64,000 nt of DNA from Planococcus shixiaomingii (GTDB lineage Bacteria > Bacillota > Bacilli > Bacillales_A > Planococcaceae). Where the stretch lies: positions 2,898,001-2,962,000 of the forward strand of contig NZ_CP129236.1 in assembly GCF_030413615.1 (NCBI RefSeq), read 5' to 3'. Positions within the stretch are counted from its first letter, which is position 1. Each line of letters opens with the position of its first letter. Positions 1 through 9,303 of this stretch are shown here, in pieces. The translations under genes were made by a program, and so were the position numbers. The notes below the pieces were generated by a model. The model made no database searches. It had not been told where the DNA came from and saw nothing but the letters and a program-made list of their open reading frames with translations.

Positions 1-2185
1 TAAAGAAAATAATCGGGCGGTTTAAAATGGCAAAATCAAAAAATACAGATGAATAGTCCGTAATCATCATGTCGGAAACGAGATATAAATCGCGGATATC
101 CGGATAAGCCGAGACATCGTATACAGTTCCAGCATGTGAGGAGAAATCAAAATTCTCCGCCACTAAATAATGCATCCGCGATAAAAGGACCCATTCATCT
201 CCAAATTCCTTTTTCCAATTATCAAGATTAAACTGAAATTGAAATTTGTACTTCCCTTTTTGATAAAATTCATTGTCCCGCCATGTTGGTGCATACAACA
301 TGATTTTCTTATGTTCAGGAATCCCTAATTTTTTTTTGATTGCACTGATCATGTTGGGTGATGTGTTGGATAAAACATCATTTCGGGGATATCCAGATTC
401 GATAACTTTGCCTTTAAAATGGAAAGCTCTTTTAAATATCTCGGTAGAATAAGCGTTTGGTGAAACAAGAAAATCCCATTTTGAAGACTCAATGACAAAA
501 TTCTTTTTGTAAGTGCTTGTCTTAGTGCCCGGCATGTGGATTTGTTCAATATCGATTCCGAGCTTCTTGAGAGGAGTTCCGTGCCAAGTCTGGACGAAGA
601 TCGTATTCTGTGGTTTCGGCATCCACGCAGGTAGCCGAACATTGTTTACCCAATATTTCGCTCGGGGAAACGTCAAAAACCAACGGAACGTAAAACGCCG
701 AACATACGGCACTTGGAAATCTTTGAACAATTTTTCAACTTGGCCATTGATGCTCCAAAGCAATTGATACTCCGGATGGTATTCCCTCATGTATTCATAA
801 ATTGCACGAGGGCTGTCACTGTATTGCTTCGCGTGAAAACTTTCAAATATAATCAGCTTCTGTTTTCGCGGCATGCGTCCCATAATTTCAAAGAAAAGAC
901 GAATAATGCGCATCACTATTTTGCTATTTTTAAAATTCGAAGCATTTTTAGCTAAACGCCTTGAAAATTTAAGTCCTTCTGTTTCCGAAGTAACTGCGAA
1001 AGAAACATTATTAAACGAACTTGCAGTGATAACTGCAGCTTGTCCATCAGTTTTTTTAAAAGCCATCATTTTCGGCTTTCTGCGCCCTTGCTTTAATTTC
1101 AATGTGTGCATTGGTGTTGTCTTATTGCCTAAAAACAATTTCATAAAATCCCCTTGGTTCTCTTTTAATGTAGCAACTGGAATTTTAAAATACCCATACC
1201 TTCTAAACAATCTGACTTTTAACGGTCGAATGAACTGTGATATTGGCTTTTCCTGTTCTTCAATATAGAGATAATCATATTTTTCGTTTGCCTTATAAGC
1301 ATAATGTGTGCTTCTTCCAAATATATAAAGATGCTTTCCTAAAAATCGCAGCTTCATATTTGAACGATAGCCGGTAACTCTAGCCGCGTTTCCGCGCGTC
1401 ATAAAAACTCCGTTAGTTTTGTTATGCAAATAGTATGTTTCTCCGTTGATACTAAGGATGCCGAGCAAATGCAAATTGCGGTGTTCCTCTAGCTCGTAGA
1501 ATTCAAAGATTTGCCGGCCTTTGGTGCTTATTTTTCTGAAGTCAAAAGTTGCCTGTTCTGTTCCCGAGGAAACCTCCAACAGCTCTGGGTGTATTAAGCG
1601 ATATTCCAGCCCGGCCTCATTGGAACTCACCTCAAATAAAATATTTCTCGTAAGCAATTCTTTTTTGAATAAATCATAAAGAACAAAGGTATAATATTTT
1701 TGATAAAAGGCTTTCCCTATCACCATATAACGGTTTTCCGTTGAAGTTAGTCCTAGGTCTACAGGGTGTATGTATTCCCTGGACGCGTGTGTTACAATAT
1801 CGTGTATACTAAATAAATATACACCTTTTTGAGTGAATAAGGAAAAAGAAGTTTCACTGGTCTGTTTGAAGGAAACTTCGTCAGAAAAACTTTCGAAATC
1901 TATTTCATATGAATCTGAATTCAGCTGAAAGTCAAGGTTGGGTTCATTGCTGGCTTTTACTATAAGGACCTTTCCGTCTTTAATATAAACGATGAAATTA
2001 TAGCGATCGGCCTCTTCCTTAACCAACACTTGATTTTCCAGTGAACATTCTCCTATGACAAAAGGTTTGTTGATTGTAATCTGATTCAAATCAATATTGA
2101 ACACCTGGGTACTGCCTAACAGAAAAAAGTTTAATTCATCCGTGGAGTGAGCAAGTAGTTGAACATGATTGGAATATACAACCAT
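1..2185 (-). CDS. tagF: CDP-glycerol:poly(glycerophosphate) glycerophosphotransferase, partial
   Basis: Extends the glycerol-phosphate chain of wall teichoic acid from CDP-glycerol on the cytoplasmic membrane face. The reading frame is open from an ATG at 2185 to the left edge, so 728 codons are present and the C-terminus is missing. About 440 N-terminal residues precede the catalytic domain. The domain is marked by SFHAKQYSDSPR near residue 445, TWHGTPLKKLG near 532, YAPTWRD near 620 and TDYSSVFFDF near 712. These are the CDP-glycerol glycerophosphotransferase family signatures, including the conserved His of WHGT. B. subtilis TagF has about 746 residues, so this protein has a comparable or slightly longer N-terminal region. 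It is divergent from tagD, as in the Bacillus tag divergon. TagF is the best fit; another polymerase of the same family is possible. Confidence 0.9.
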   Translation of the reverse strand, partial: MVVYSNHVQLLAHSTDELNFFLLGSTQVFNIDLNQITINKPFVIGECSLENQVLVKEEADRYNFIVYIKDGKVLIVKASNEPNLDFQLNSDSYEIDFESFSDEVSFKQTSETSFSLFTQKGVYLFSIHDIVTHASREYIHPVDLGLTSTENRYMVIGKAFYQKYYTFVLYDLFKKELLTRNILFEVSSNEAGLEYRLIHPELLEVSSGTEQATFDFRKISTKGRQIFEFYELEEHRNLHLLGILSINGETYYLHNKTNGVFMTRGNAARVTGYRSNMKLRFLGKHLYIFGRSTHYAYKANEKYDYLYIEEQEKPISQFIRPLKVRLFRRYGYFKIPVATLKENQGDFMKLFLGNKTTPMHTLKLKQGRRKPKMMAFKKTDGQAAVITASSFNNVSFAVTSETEGLKFSRRLAKNASNFKNSKIVMRIIRLFFEIMGRMPRKQKLIIFESFHAKQYSDSPRAIYEYMREYHPEYQLLWSINGQVEKLFKDFQVPYVRRFTFRWFLTFPRAKYWVNNVRLPAWMPKPQNTIFVQTWHGTPLKKLGIDIEQIHMPGTKTSTYKKNFVIESSKWDFLVSPNAYSTEIFKRAFHFKGKVIESGYPRNDVLSNTSPNMISAIKKKLGIPEHKKIMLYAPTWRDNEFYQKGKYKFQFQFNLDNWKKEFGDEWVLLSRMHYLVAENFDFSSHAGTVYDVSAYPDIRDLYLVSDMMITDYSSVFFDFAILNRPIIFF

Positions 2186-2303
2186 AGATTTCTCCTTTTC
2201 TACTTAATATTTTCAATAGTTATAAAAGATGATAACATATAATAATGATTCGGAACATTTTAACATGTTTTATAAAATAATCTTTAATGGAGTGATAGAA
2301 TAT

Positions 2304-2696
2304 ATGAAGAAAGTAATTACTTATGGTACATTCGACCTAATCCATCATGGTCACATAAATATCTTAAGACGCGCCAAAGAATATGGGGATTATTTAATTG
2401 TGGGTCTGTCATCAGATGAATTTAATGAGCTGAAAGGGAAAGCCGCTTATCACGCTTATGAAGAACGTAAAATGATTCTCGAATCGATCCGTTATGTCGA
2501 TGAAGTAATTCCTGAACACAACTGGGAACAAAAAGTTTTAGATATTAAAAAATACGATATCGATCTTTTTGTGATGGGTTCTGACTGGGAAGGCAAGTTT
2601 GATGAACTGAAAGAGCATTGCGAAGTGGTTTATCTTCCAAGAACAGATGGAATATCAACGACAAAGATCAAGATGGATCTGCTGAATAACCAATGA
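2304..2696 (+). CDS. tagD: glycerol-3-phosphate cytidylyltransferase
   Basis: Makes CDP-glycerol from CTP and glycerol-3-phosphate, the donor used by TagB and TagF. The 130-residue protein matches the usual family length of about 130. It has the nucleotidyltransferase HxGH motif at residues 14-17 after YGTFDL, and the C-terminal RTDGISTTKIK motif around residues 113-123. The frame is open further upstream to 2229, but the ATG at 2304 is preceded by GGAGTG at good spacing and gives the exact family N-terminus (MKKVITYGTFD). The gene overlaps the following tagB-like gene by 4 bp, which suggests translational coupling. Confidence 0.96.
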   Translation: MKKVITYGTFDLIHHGHINILRRAKEYGDYLIVGLSSDEFNELKGKAAYHAYEERKMILESIRYVDEVIPEHNWEQKVLDIKKYDIDLFVMGSDWEGKFDELKEHCEVVYLPRTDGISTTKIKMDLLNNQ

Positions 2697-3853
2697 TAAA
2701 AGAAGGTTTCATCACGGTTTATCTTTTCCTTTTTCGTATTGCCTTTAATTCTTTTAAGCTGTTTCCGTTGCAGGATAAAACCGTCTTTGTTTCATCATTC
2801 GGTGATAACGCTTTATTCATCGCGCAGGAACTTGCGCGCACTAAAACGCATCCCCTACTCTTTCTCAATCAAAAAAGATGCAAAATAGATTTTTCCGAAG
2901 TTCCTACGGATAATAAAGCAATATATTCGTTCGAATCAGTGAATTTACTGCATCTAGCAAAATCCATCTACCACTTAGCCACTTCCAAATATGTCTTCAT
3001 TGATAATTACATGGGCTTTTTAGCAGCCATCGATTTCCGGGAAGAAGTGAAATGTGTGCAGCTTTGGCATGCAGCTGGCGCCATTAAAAAATTTGGCTGG
3101 AGCGAATCAGATACGCACTTAAGAAGTGAAAAAGCGAGAAAAAGATTTCAACAAGTATATGATCGTTTCCAGTTTATCCCTGTTGCCTCGCAGCATATGG
3201 CAGACATCTTTTCTGAGGCTTTCCATTTGGATGCTGGGCATTTTCTCTATACCGGTGTTCCTCAAACCGATTTTTACTTTGACGCACAAGCTAAAGCCAA
3301 AAGCTTACAAAATGTAACAAAAGCATACCCGGCCATCCACGGCAAAAAAGTGGTGCTTTACGCCCCAACATTCAGAAAAGGTTCACTTCATCAAATGGAT
3401 ATCCAACTGGATATGGATGAGGTTCTCGCAAAACTGGATGAAAGTTACATGCTATTGATTCGGCTGCATCCTTCTGTTCAAGAAGCCGCATATGTGCCAA
3501 ACCATTCACGGGTATTATTAGTGAACGATTATCCACACATCAATGAGTTGTTGGTTGCCAGTGATATTTTGATAACGGACTATTCTTCTATTCCTTTCGA
3601 GTTTTCACTGCTCAATAAAAAGATGATTTTCTTTACATATGATTTAGAATCCTATGGCAATAGTCAGGGACTATGGGCCAAAAATAGCCTCTACTTCCCT
3701 GGACCGGTTGTAAAAACAACTTCAGAAGTCCTTAAGGAAATCATGAATCCCGAAATCGAGTTTGATAAGATTGAACGTTTCGTGGCCCATTGGAATACTT
3801 TTTCCACCGGGCAGTCAACTAAAAATTTAATTTCAACTATTTATCGTGATTAA
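2693..3853 (+). CDS. tagB: teichoic acid glycerol-phosphate primase (TagB-like)
   Basis: CDP-glycerol glycerophosphotransferase family protein of 386 residues, close to the 381 of B. subtilis TagB, which adds the first glycerol phosphate to the undecaprenyl-linked ManNAc-GlcNAc unit. It has LWHAAGAIKKFG near residue 125 (the His-containing motif), YAPTFRKG near 223 and TDYSSIPFEFSLL near 300. It lacks the long N-terminal region of TagF, which favours primase over polymerase. Its ATG overlaps the tagD stop (ATGA). TagA and TagO, needed for the earlier steps, are not in the window. Assignment as TagB rather than another short family member rests on length and context. Confidence 0.82.
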   Translation: MIKEGFITVYLFLFRIAFNSFKLFPLQDKTVFVSSFGDNALFIAQELARTKTHPLLFLNQKRCKIDFSEVPTDNKAIYSFESVNLLHLAKSIYHLATSKYVFIDNYMGFLAAIDFREEVKCVQLWHAAGAIKKFGWSESDTHLRSEKARKRFQQVYDRFQFIPVASQHMADIFSEAFHLDAGHFLYTGVPQTDFYFDAQAKAKSLQNVTKAYPAIHGKKVVLYAPTFRKGSLHQMDIQLDMDEVLAKLDESYMLLIRLHPSVQEAAYVPNHSRVLLVNDYPHINELLVASDILITDYSSIPFEFSLLNKKMIFFTYDLESYGNSQGLWAKNSLYFPGPVVKTTSEVLKEIMNPEIEFDKIERFVAHWNTFSTGQSTKNLISTIYRD

Positions 3854-3870
3854 GATTAGTTTAATAGTAA

Positions 3871-3912
3871 TAGAAGAAGGGAATTCCATACTAGTGGATT
3901 CTCTTTTTTTAT
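3871..3912 (+). terminator. intrinsic terminator after tagB
   Basis: An imperfect hairpin (GGGAATTCCA paired with TGGATTCTC, one bulge, loop TACTAG) is followed directly by seven T residues. It lies 20 bp after the tagB-like stop and closes the tagD-tagB unit. Confidence 0.6.
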
Positions 3913-4015
3913 TGCATAAAAATAGGCTGCTTAGAACTAAAGAACTCATTTCTGAATTTTTTTATTTTTCAAACAATTATATGATATATTTAGTAATACG
4001 AAGGAGGATGATAAA

Positions 4016-5536
4016 ATGACAAAAGCTCACTTTAACTCATTAAATGATCAAGACTTTCCTTATGATAAACAAGGAAAGTTCGTAAAAAATAAAAAATCTT
4101 TATCACACAACCGTAAAGTGACCGTCGTAACTCCAGTATATAATGCTGAAAAATTCCTAGGAAAAACAATCGATTCTGTAATCAATCAATCTCTCCAGTT
4201 TGAAAACATCGAATTTATTTTGGTGGATGATTGCTCCACCGATTCCTCTCGCACAATTTTATGGGACTACGCCCAACGCTACGACAATATTGTTGTTGCA
4301 TTTTCAAAAGACAATACAGGGTCTCCTTCAACGCCAAGAAATATCGGAATCGAGCTTGCTACTTCTGAGTACATTTGCTTTTTAGACGCTGACGATTGGC
4401 TGAAAGAAGATTGCTTGGAAAATCTGTTAGCCATCTTAACTGAAACCGGCGATGACTATGCGGTCGGCAAAACCATCAAAGAAACGTCCACTGGAAGCAA
4501 AATCGTTGGTGAACATCAATCTTGCATGGAAAGAAGAAGCGTCTCCCCTTTTTCTATCCCGGACATGTTTCACCATATGGGGTCGAACGCCAAAATAATG
4601 AAGCGCCAGCTTTTGATTGACCATAATATTCGTTTTCCAGATATGAAATACGCTGAAGACAAGCAATTCTATATGGATGTAATTATCCATAGCCGAACTG
4701 TATCGACCACTAAACACGCCATTTCCTACTTGAACCGGTTAGATGAAAATGGAGAATCTTTAACTAAGCAGACAGATATTTTCGAAAAAATGGATACGAA
4801 TCTAAAAGTCATTGAGCACATTAAGAAAAAGAACCTGCCTATCGAGCAAGAGAAAATGGTGCTTAATCGCCTTTACGAATTTGATTTTATCATCCAGCTT
4901 TTTAATCCGGCCCATTTTGCAAAGAGCAAAAATAAAGAATTGTATTATGCTAAATTTCAAGAAGCGCTTGATACCGCTAAAAACCTGGGGTACGACATAT
5001 CGGAAAACTTCTTTTATCCACTCAGCAATACGGTGTACCAGCTGTTTCAGCAAGGAAAATTTTCAAGCATTGAAAAATTGGTGATTTGGAATAAGAAAGA
5101 GACGAAAAAACAATACATCGTCAAAGATAATGTTCCTTACATGATTGTTCCTTTTTTCAAAGGAACCTTCCGGCATATCCGGGTTCCGATGCTTGCAATT
5201 TCTAGTAATGAACATCTTTCAGCAAAAAGGAACAACTTGGAATTTCAAGTTTTCGGAGATTATACCCATCAAGTAAATGGTTTGGTTTTCCGGAACAAAC
5301 AAAACGTTATCGAGGAATATATTTTCGATTTCGAAGTGGAAGACGATGGCGGAACTATTTCGTTTACGGCCACCATTCCGCTCAAAGCCTTTCCTTCTTC
5401 TGAATTCGAAAAATTTATCCGATTTGACAGTTTTCGAAAACTTGGTTTTGTTCAACCGGAACAAGTACAATATGCCACAGATATTTATAGTCCATATGTT
5501 AAAAACTCACAATCGGCAAATTCACAACTTTTATAA
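4016..5536 (+). CDS. family 2 glycosyltransferase, probable teichoic acid glycosyltransferase
   Basis: A GT-A glycosyltransferase of 506 residues. The GT2 domain starts around residue 35 (VTVVTPVYNAEKF), with DDCSTD at 71-76, the metal-binding FLDADD at 122-127 and AEDKQFY near 205 as the probable acceptor-side acidic motif. A C-terminal region of about 250 residues has no recognisable catalytic motif. This layout resembles TarS/TarP-type enzymes, which put sugars on teichoic acid, and the place beside tagF-tagD-tagB supports that role; the sugar and linkage cannot be read. The RBS is AAGGAGG. It is a paralogue of the next gene, with conserved order throughout. It is transcribed separately from tagB (terminator between them). 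Confidence 0.8.
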   Translation: MTKAHFNSLNDQDFPYDKQGKFVKNKKSLSHNRKVTVVTPVYNAEKFLGKTIDSVINQSLQFENIEFILVDDCSTDSSRTILWDYAQRYDNIVVAFSKDNTGSPSTPRNIGIELATSEYICFLDADDWLKEDCLENLLAILTETGDDYAVGKTIKETSTGSKIVGEHQSCMERRSVSPFSIPDMFHHMGSNAKIMKRQLLIDHNIRFPDMKYAEDKQFYMDVIIHSRTVSTTKHAISYLNRLDENGESLTKQTDIFEKMDTNLKVIEHIKKKNLPIEQEKMVLNRLYEFDFIIQLFNPAHFAKSKNKELYYAKFQEALDTAKNLGYDISENFFYPLSNTVYQLFQQGKFSSIEKLVIWNKKETKKQYIVKDNVPYMIVPFFKGTFRHIRVPMLAISSNEHLSAKRNNLEFQVFGDYTHQVNGLVFRNKQNVIEEYIFDFEVEDDGGTISFTATIPLKAFPSSEFEKFIRFDSFRKLGFVQPEQVQYATDIYSPYVKNSQSANSQLL

Positions 5537-5548
5537 GCAACTTAGATG

Positions 5549-5579
5549 AAAGGCATTTGGAAATCAAAATGCCTTTTTT
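5549..5579 (+). terminator. intrinsic terminator
   Basis: AAAGGCATTT pairs with AAATGCCTTT around a short loop and is followed by a T run. It separates the two tandem glycosyltransferase genes, so the second needs its own promoter. Confidence 0.85.
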
Positions 5580-5680
5580 CTTTGCTTTTAATTTCTATTG
5601 ATCTTTTACATTAAATTATTTTAAGATTCAGTAAACGTTGTGGTATATTTTAACCATATACCTTTCAAAGGGGTGGGCGA

Positions 5681-7213
5681 ATGTTTGGGTTTGGAACAAG
5701 GAAATTTAATGAAGCAAAAGATGTAACATACAATAATGAGGGTTACTTTGTGAAAAACAAAGGGTCTTCCTCAAAAAAAGCGAAGGTGACGGTGGTTACA
5801 CCGGTTTACAACGCCGAACCATTTCTAGCGAATACGATTGAGTCCGTTATTAACCAATCTCTTCATTTCGATAACATTGAATACATTTTAATAGACGACC
5901 GGTCCAATGACTCTTCACGGGAAATTTTATGGGACTATGCCAAAAAGTATAAAAACATTGTCATTGTATTTTTAAAAGAAAATAGCGGATCTCCTTCCAA
6001 ACCAAGAAACTTGGGTATTGAACTGGCCACCTCTGAATATATCACCTTCTTGGACGCCGATGATCGACTCGAACACGATGGACTTGAAGCACTCTATACG
6101 ATTTTAAAAGAGACTGGTGATGACTACGCTGTCGGGCGTACAATGAAAGAAACGTCCATCGAGCAGAAAATTATCGGTGAACACCAGTCAGTAGCCGAAA
6201 GAAGAAATGTCTCCCCTTATGACGTGCCCAACATGTTTCAGCATTTGGCACCGAATGCGCGGATGATGCGGCGGCAGCTTCTTTTAGAACATAATATCCG
6301 TTTTCCTGAAATGAAATTTGCAGAGGATAAACAATTTTTTATTGATGTTCTTACAAACTGCAAAACAGTTTCAACAACAAAACAAGTAGTCTCTTATTTG
6401 AATCGGCTAGACGAAAATTCCGAATCATTGACCAAACAAACCGATATCTTCGAGAAAATGGATTCTAATATCAAAGTCATCGAATACGTAAAACAAAAAA
6501 ACTTGCCGGTCGAAGAGGAAAAAGCAGTTATGAATCGCCTGATTGAATTTGATTCAATTACGCGTCTGTTTGAAAGACAGCACTTTTTAAAGAGTAAAAA
6601 CAAAAAAGGATACTACGAAAAATTTCAGCAAGTTCTCGATATTGCCCATGACCTGCGATATGATTTTACTGAAAATTTCTTTTACCCCATCAACAAAGTA
6701 ATTTACCAGCTGTTCACTCAAAAAGATTACGCTGGCCTTGAAGCATTAGTGCGATGGAATAGAACCGAAAAATACAAGCAATACATTATTAAAGACAATC
6801 TGCCGTATATGATTGTCCCGATTTTCCATGGCGAATTTAGGCATATCCGAGTGCCGATGCTGGCGTCCTTCCGAAATGGCACTTTTGATGGCGATGCATA
6901 CAAATTAGAAGCCAAAGTCTTTGGTGACTACACCGACAGCGTGAGCGAAATAGTTTTTAGAAACCGTAAAAATGTTAACCAAGAATATGTATTCGATTTC
7001 CGTGTAGACAACGACGGAGATGCAAATGCGATGATTGACACGGAACAATTGAATTCTTTGCCGACAGGCAGTTATGAAATGTTCATACGATATAACGATT
7101 ACCGAAAGCTCAGCATAATGAAACGAGAGCAAGTCGAATTTGAAAATCGGCTTTTCAACTTTTACACCACCATCAACTCCAACTTAGGCTTTAAAATTTC
7201 AAAAGTGAAATAA
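5681..7213 (+). CDS. family 2 glycosyltransferase, paralogue of the preceding gene
   Basis: A 510-residue GT2 enzyme that aligns with its upstream neighbour along its whole length: VTVVTPVYNAEPF from about residue 36, DDRSND at 72-77, FLDADDR at 123-129, EDKQFF near 206, then the same C-terminal region. Two visible differences are DDRSND against DDCSTD, and DDRL against DDWL next to the metal site, which could alter donor choice. An ATG preceded by AAAGGGGTGGG is a strong start. The gene is flanked by terminators on both sides and so is its own transcription unit. Role as a wall teichoic acid glycosyltransferase is inferred from family and location. Confidence 0.8.
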   Translation: MFGFGTRKFNEAKDVTYNNEGYFVKNKGSSSKKAKVTVVTPVYNAEPFLANTIESVINQSLHFDNIEYILIDDRSNDSSREILWDYAKKYKNIVIVFLKENSGSPSKPRNLGIELATSEYITFLDADDRLEHDGLEALYTILKETGDDYAVGRTMKETSIEQKIIGEHQSVAERRNVSPYDVPNMFQHLAPNARMMRRQLLLEHNIRFPEMKFAEDKQFFIDVLTNCKTVSTTKQVVSYLNRLDENSESLTKQTDIFEKMDSNIKVIEYVKQKNLPVEEEKAVMNRLIEFDSITRLFERQHFLKSKNKKGYYEKFQQVLDIAHDLRYDFTENFFYPINKVIYQLFTQKDYAGLEALVRWNRTEKYKQYIIKDNLPYMIVPIFHGEFRHIRVPMLASFRNGTFDGDAYKLEAKVFGDYTDSVSEIVFRNRKNVNQEYVFDFRVDNDGDANAMIDTEQLNSLPTGSYEMFIRYNDYRKLSIMKREQVEFENRLFNFYTTINSNLGFKISKVK

Positions 7214-7243
7214 AAACAGAGCAGCCCGTGGCTGCTCTGTTTT
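7213..7243 (+). terminator. intrinsic terminator, 14-bp perfect stem
   Basis: AAAACAGAGCAGCC pairs perfectly with GGCTGCTCTGTTTT around a 3-nt loop, starting at the stop codon of the glycosyltransferase gene. The A and T runs on each side would let it act on both strands. Confidence 0.9.
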
Positions 7244-7273
7244 AGCTTGTAGACAAAAGAATAGTTAACATTA

Positions 7274-7340
7274 TACCGGAACGATACCGGCACCTCCGCT
7301 TCAGCCGAGCGCTTTCCTCGGGCTCGCGCCGAGCCGCTTC
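7274..7340. repeat. GC-rich intergenic repeat remnant
   Basis: A GC-rich island in an AT-rich gap. It reads CACCTCCGCTT, GCTTTCCTCGG and a perfect hairpin GGCTCG-CGC-CGAGCC at 7321-7335. The wording (CTCCGCTT, CTTTCCTCGGGCTCG) resembles intergenic repeats that I recall from Bacillaceae and Planococcaceae genomes. No ORF covers it. Together with the nested repeat about 100 bp downstream it may be half of one composite element. Confidence 0.5.
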
Positions 7341-7436
7341 ACGTAATCTCTATCTATCTTTTTAGCATTTAATTAGATAAGCAAGTACCGGAAAACTAAC
7401 CTCACTGTTATTTCTTTCTTGCTTGCAAGATATGGA

Positions 7437-7542
7437 GCAAAACAGCGGAGACTCCTGCGGGATAGCGCAGTGCCGAAATCCACTCGGGTATCAGTCCCGA
7501 GTTAGTTCGGCGCAAGCCCGCCGGAAAGCGCAGCTGTTTTGC
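7437..7542. repeat. nested inverted-repeat element (MITE/REP-like)
   Basis: A 106-bp palindromic element. The outer arms are GCAAAACAGC (7437-7446) and GCTGTTTTGC (7533-7542), a perfect 10-bp inverted repeat. Inside are GCCGAA (7472-7477) with TTCGGC (7506-7511), and ACTCGGG (7482-7488) with CCCGAGT (7496-7502). The phrases GCGGAGACTCCTGCGGGA and CCGGAAAGCGCAGC match a dispersed repeat type that I recall from Bacillales genomes. It has no coding capacity. A search for further copies in the genome would settle its status. Confidence 0.65.
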
Positions 7543-7597
7543 GGAATATCAGTGATAGCAATAGGAGAGAACAAGTTGGCATCTTTCCCAACACGCT

Positions 7598-7630
7598 AAA
7601 AATTGCGCAGCCATAGGCTACACGATTTTT
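7598..7630 (-). terminator. intrinsic terminator for the APC permease
   Basis: A 15-bp stem with one mismatch and two G-T pairs (AAAAATCGTGTAGCC with GGCTGCGCAATTTTT on the minus strand) and a 3-nt loop, ending in T residues, just after the permease stop. Confidence 0.75.
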
Positions 7631-7654
7631 ATTATTATCCCTATCCAAAAGAAT

Positions 7655-9016
7655 TCATCCATCTAAATCGATTCTGGTATCCCGCTTTGTCAGTTTCAAG
7701 AAAATTAAATAGATAATACCGACAGCGAGCCAGATGAAGCCTAATTGTTTTGATAAAGAATCCAAACTATACCAGACATATCCGATAATCAAAAAGCCGA
7801 TCACAGGCAACACCAAATGCTTAAAGTAGTTCTTGCTCTTCTTTTTCCCCATGAAATACATCACCACTGACACATGCAAGAACAAAAATGCAGACAAAGC
7901 CCCAAAATTGATGACCGATGCTAATTCGCCAATTCGGTTAGCGAAGAATAACGTCACCCCAAGAGATATGAACGCAACTAAAATTGTACTGATATAAGGC
8001 GTCCGGAATTTCGGATGTACTTTCGACAATATTTTCGGAAGTTTGCGGTCACGTGCCATGCTGTACAAAACACGAGAAATTGCAGCCTGTGCCACCAAAG
8101 CATCCGCGATTCCCCAGGCAATGGCCGTAGCGATGATTGTCAGCCATTTTAGCCAAGCACCACCGGCAATTTCGGCAATCTGGTAAAACGCCACATCCGC
8201 ATTTTCAAACGAAGTGTAATCGGGCCATATGAGTGCTGCTACCCAGGTCTGGATGATGAATAATACACCGACTACCAATAAAGAAACGATAATCGCATTG
8301 CCAACCGCTTTTCTGCCGCCTTTAGATTCCTCTGCTAATGTGGCGATTGCATCGAAGCCTAAGAAGCTTAGGACCGCAATAGAGACCGCTCCCATTACAA
8401 GTCCAAGGCTGAACTCATTTGGATCATATAACGGCTTGAATGTGAATTCCGCTCCATTCACGCCTTGCGCTATTGCGAATACCCCGACGGCTATGAAAAT
8501 TGCCAATACAATCAGTTCCAGAACAATGATAATTTTATTTGCTCTAGCGGTAAACTCAATTCCGATGACGTTTATCACTGTATTAATGGAAATAAACAAT
8601 ACCAGCCATACTACAAGCGGTAATTCGGGCACGATATCATGAAGCGCCGCTGCACTGACCAAATACAATAAAGCCGGAACAAAAATATAATCCAATAAAA
8701 TTAGCCAGCCAGCAATAAATCCTGCTGAATCATTAATACCGCGCTGTGCATAAGAATAAACCGAGCCCGCTATCGGAAAGGCTTCAGACATTGTTGCATA
8801 ACTGAGTGCAGTGAAAATCATGGCTACCATACCGATCAAATAAGCTAATGCTACCATGCCATTCGAACCTTGCGCCACTACCCCGTAGATTCCGAAAGGG
8901 GCAATCGGCACCATGAATACGAGCCCGTAAATCATCAAATCCCAAAAAGTCAACGATCGCTTCAGCTCTTGCTTGTACCCTGTCTCGCTTACTCTTTCAC
9001 TGTCGTTTAGCGCCAT
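7655..9016 (-). CDS. APC-family amino acid/polyamine permease
   Basis: An integral membrane transporter of about 453 residues with 12 predicted hydrophobic segments. The first reads LTFWDLMIYGLVFMVP, the typical APC first helix with its unwound region, and AGSVYSYAQRG follows near residue 85. The pattern is closest to the PuuP/YeeF-like branch, which imports putrescine or amino acids; the substrate cannot be read from sequence. Two starts are possible: a GTG at 9022 and an ATG at 9016 (MALNDSE). I chose the ATG because AAAGGT lies about 9 nt before it. It is a single-gene unit with its own terminator. Confidence 0.85.
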   Translation of the reverse strand: MALNDSERVSETGYKQELKRSLTFWDLMIYGLVFMVPIAPFGIYGVVAQGSNGMVALAYLIGMVAMIFTALSYATMSEAFPIAGSVYSYAQRGINDSAGFIAGWLILLDYIFVPALLYLVSAAALHDIVPELPLVVWLVLFISINTVINVIGIEFTARANKIIIVLELIVLAIFIAVGVFAIAQGVNGAEFTFKPLYDPNEFSLGLVMGAVSIAVLSFLGFDAIATLAEESKGGRKAVGNAIIVSLLVVGVLFIIQTWVAALIWPDYTSFENADVAFYQIAEIAGGAWLKWLTIIATAIAWGIADALVAQAAISRVLYSMARDRKLPKILSKVHPKFRTPYISTILVAFISLGVTLFFANRIGELASVINFGALSAFLFLHVSVVMYFMGKKKSKNYFKHLVLPVIGFLIIGYVWYSLDSLSKQLGFIWLAVGIIYLIFLKLTKRDTRIDLDG

Positions 9017-9303
9017 ACTCACACAACCTTTCTATATTTAATTGTCTGAATAATTAGATTTTATACCTCACTAAAGTATTTGTAAATCTTTTCCGGAAGT
9101 CTTTCCATTGCTTTTTTAATGTTTTCTTAATACTTAAATAATTAGATAGTTTTATGATATCATTCTATGTTATAATAAATATATACTATAAAAAACAAGA
9201 TATACCCTCAAATTTTAAAATTTAATAATACATAATACTTAGTTCTAAAGACCTTATACATACGCTGATTTCTTTGGTGTAAATAACATAAGGGGTGTGC
9301 AAA

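Noticed and set aside
513..1268. Plus-strand ORFs opposite tagF
   Set aside because: The minus strand is one open frame with strong TagF motifs; the plus-strand frames have no RBS or recognisable motif.
2186..2303. PhoP boxes in the tagF/tagD divergent promoter region
   Set aside because: The region is AT-rich with single TTAACA-like words, but no regularly spaced set of repeats could be made out.
8229..8642. 137-codon ORF antisense to the APC permease gene
   Set aside because: A typical shadow of a membrane-protein gene (Thr/Ser/Ile rich), without RBS or known motif.
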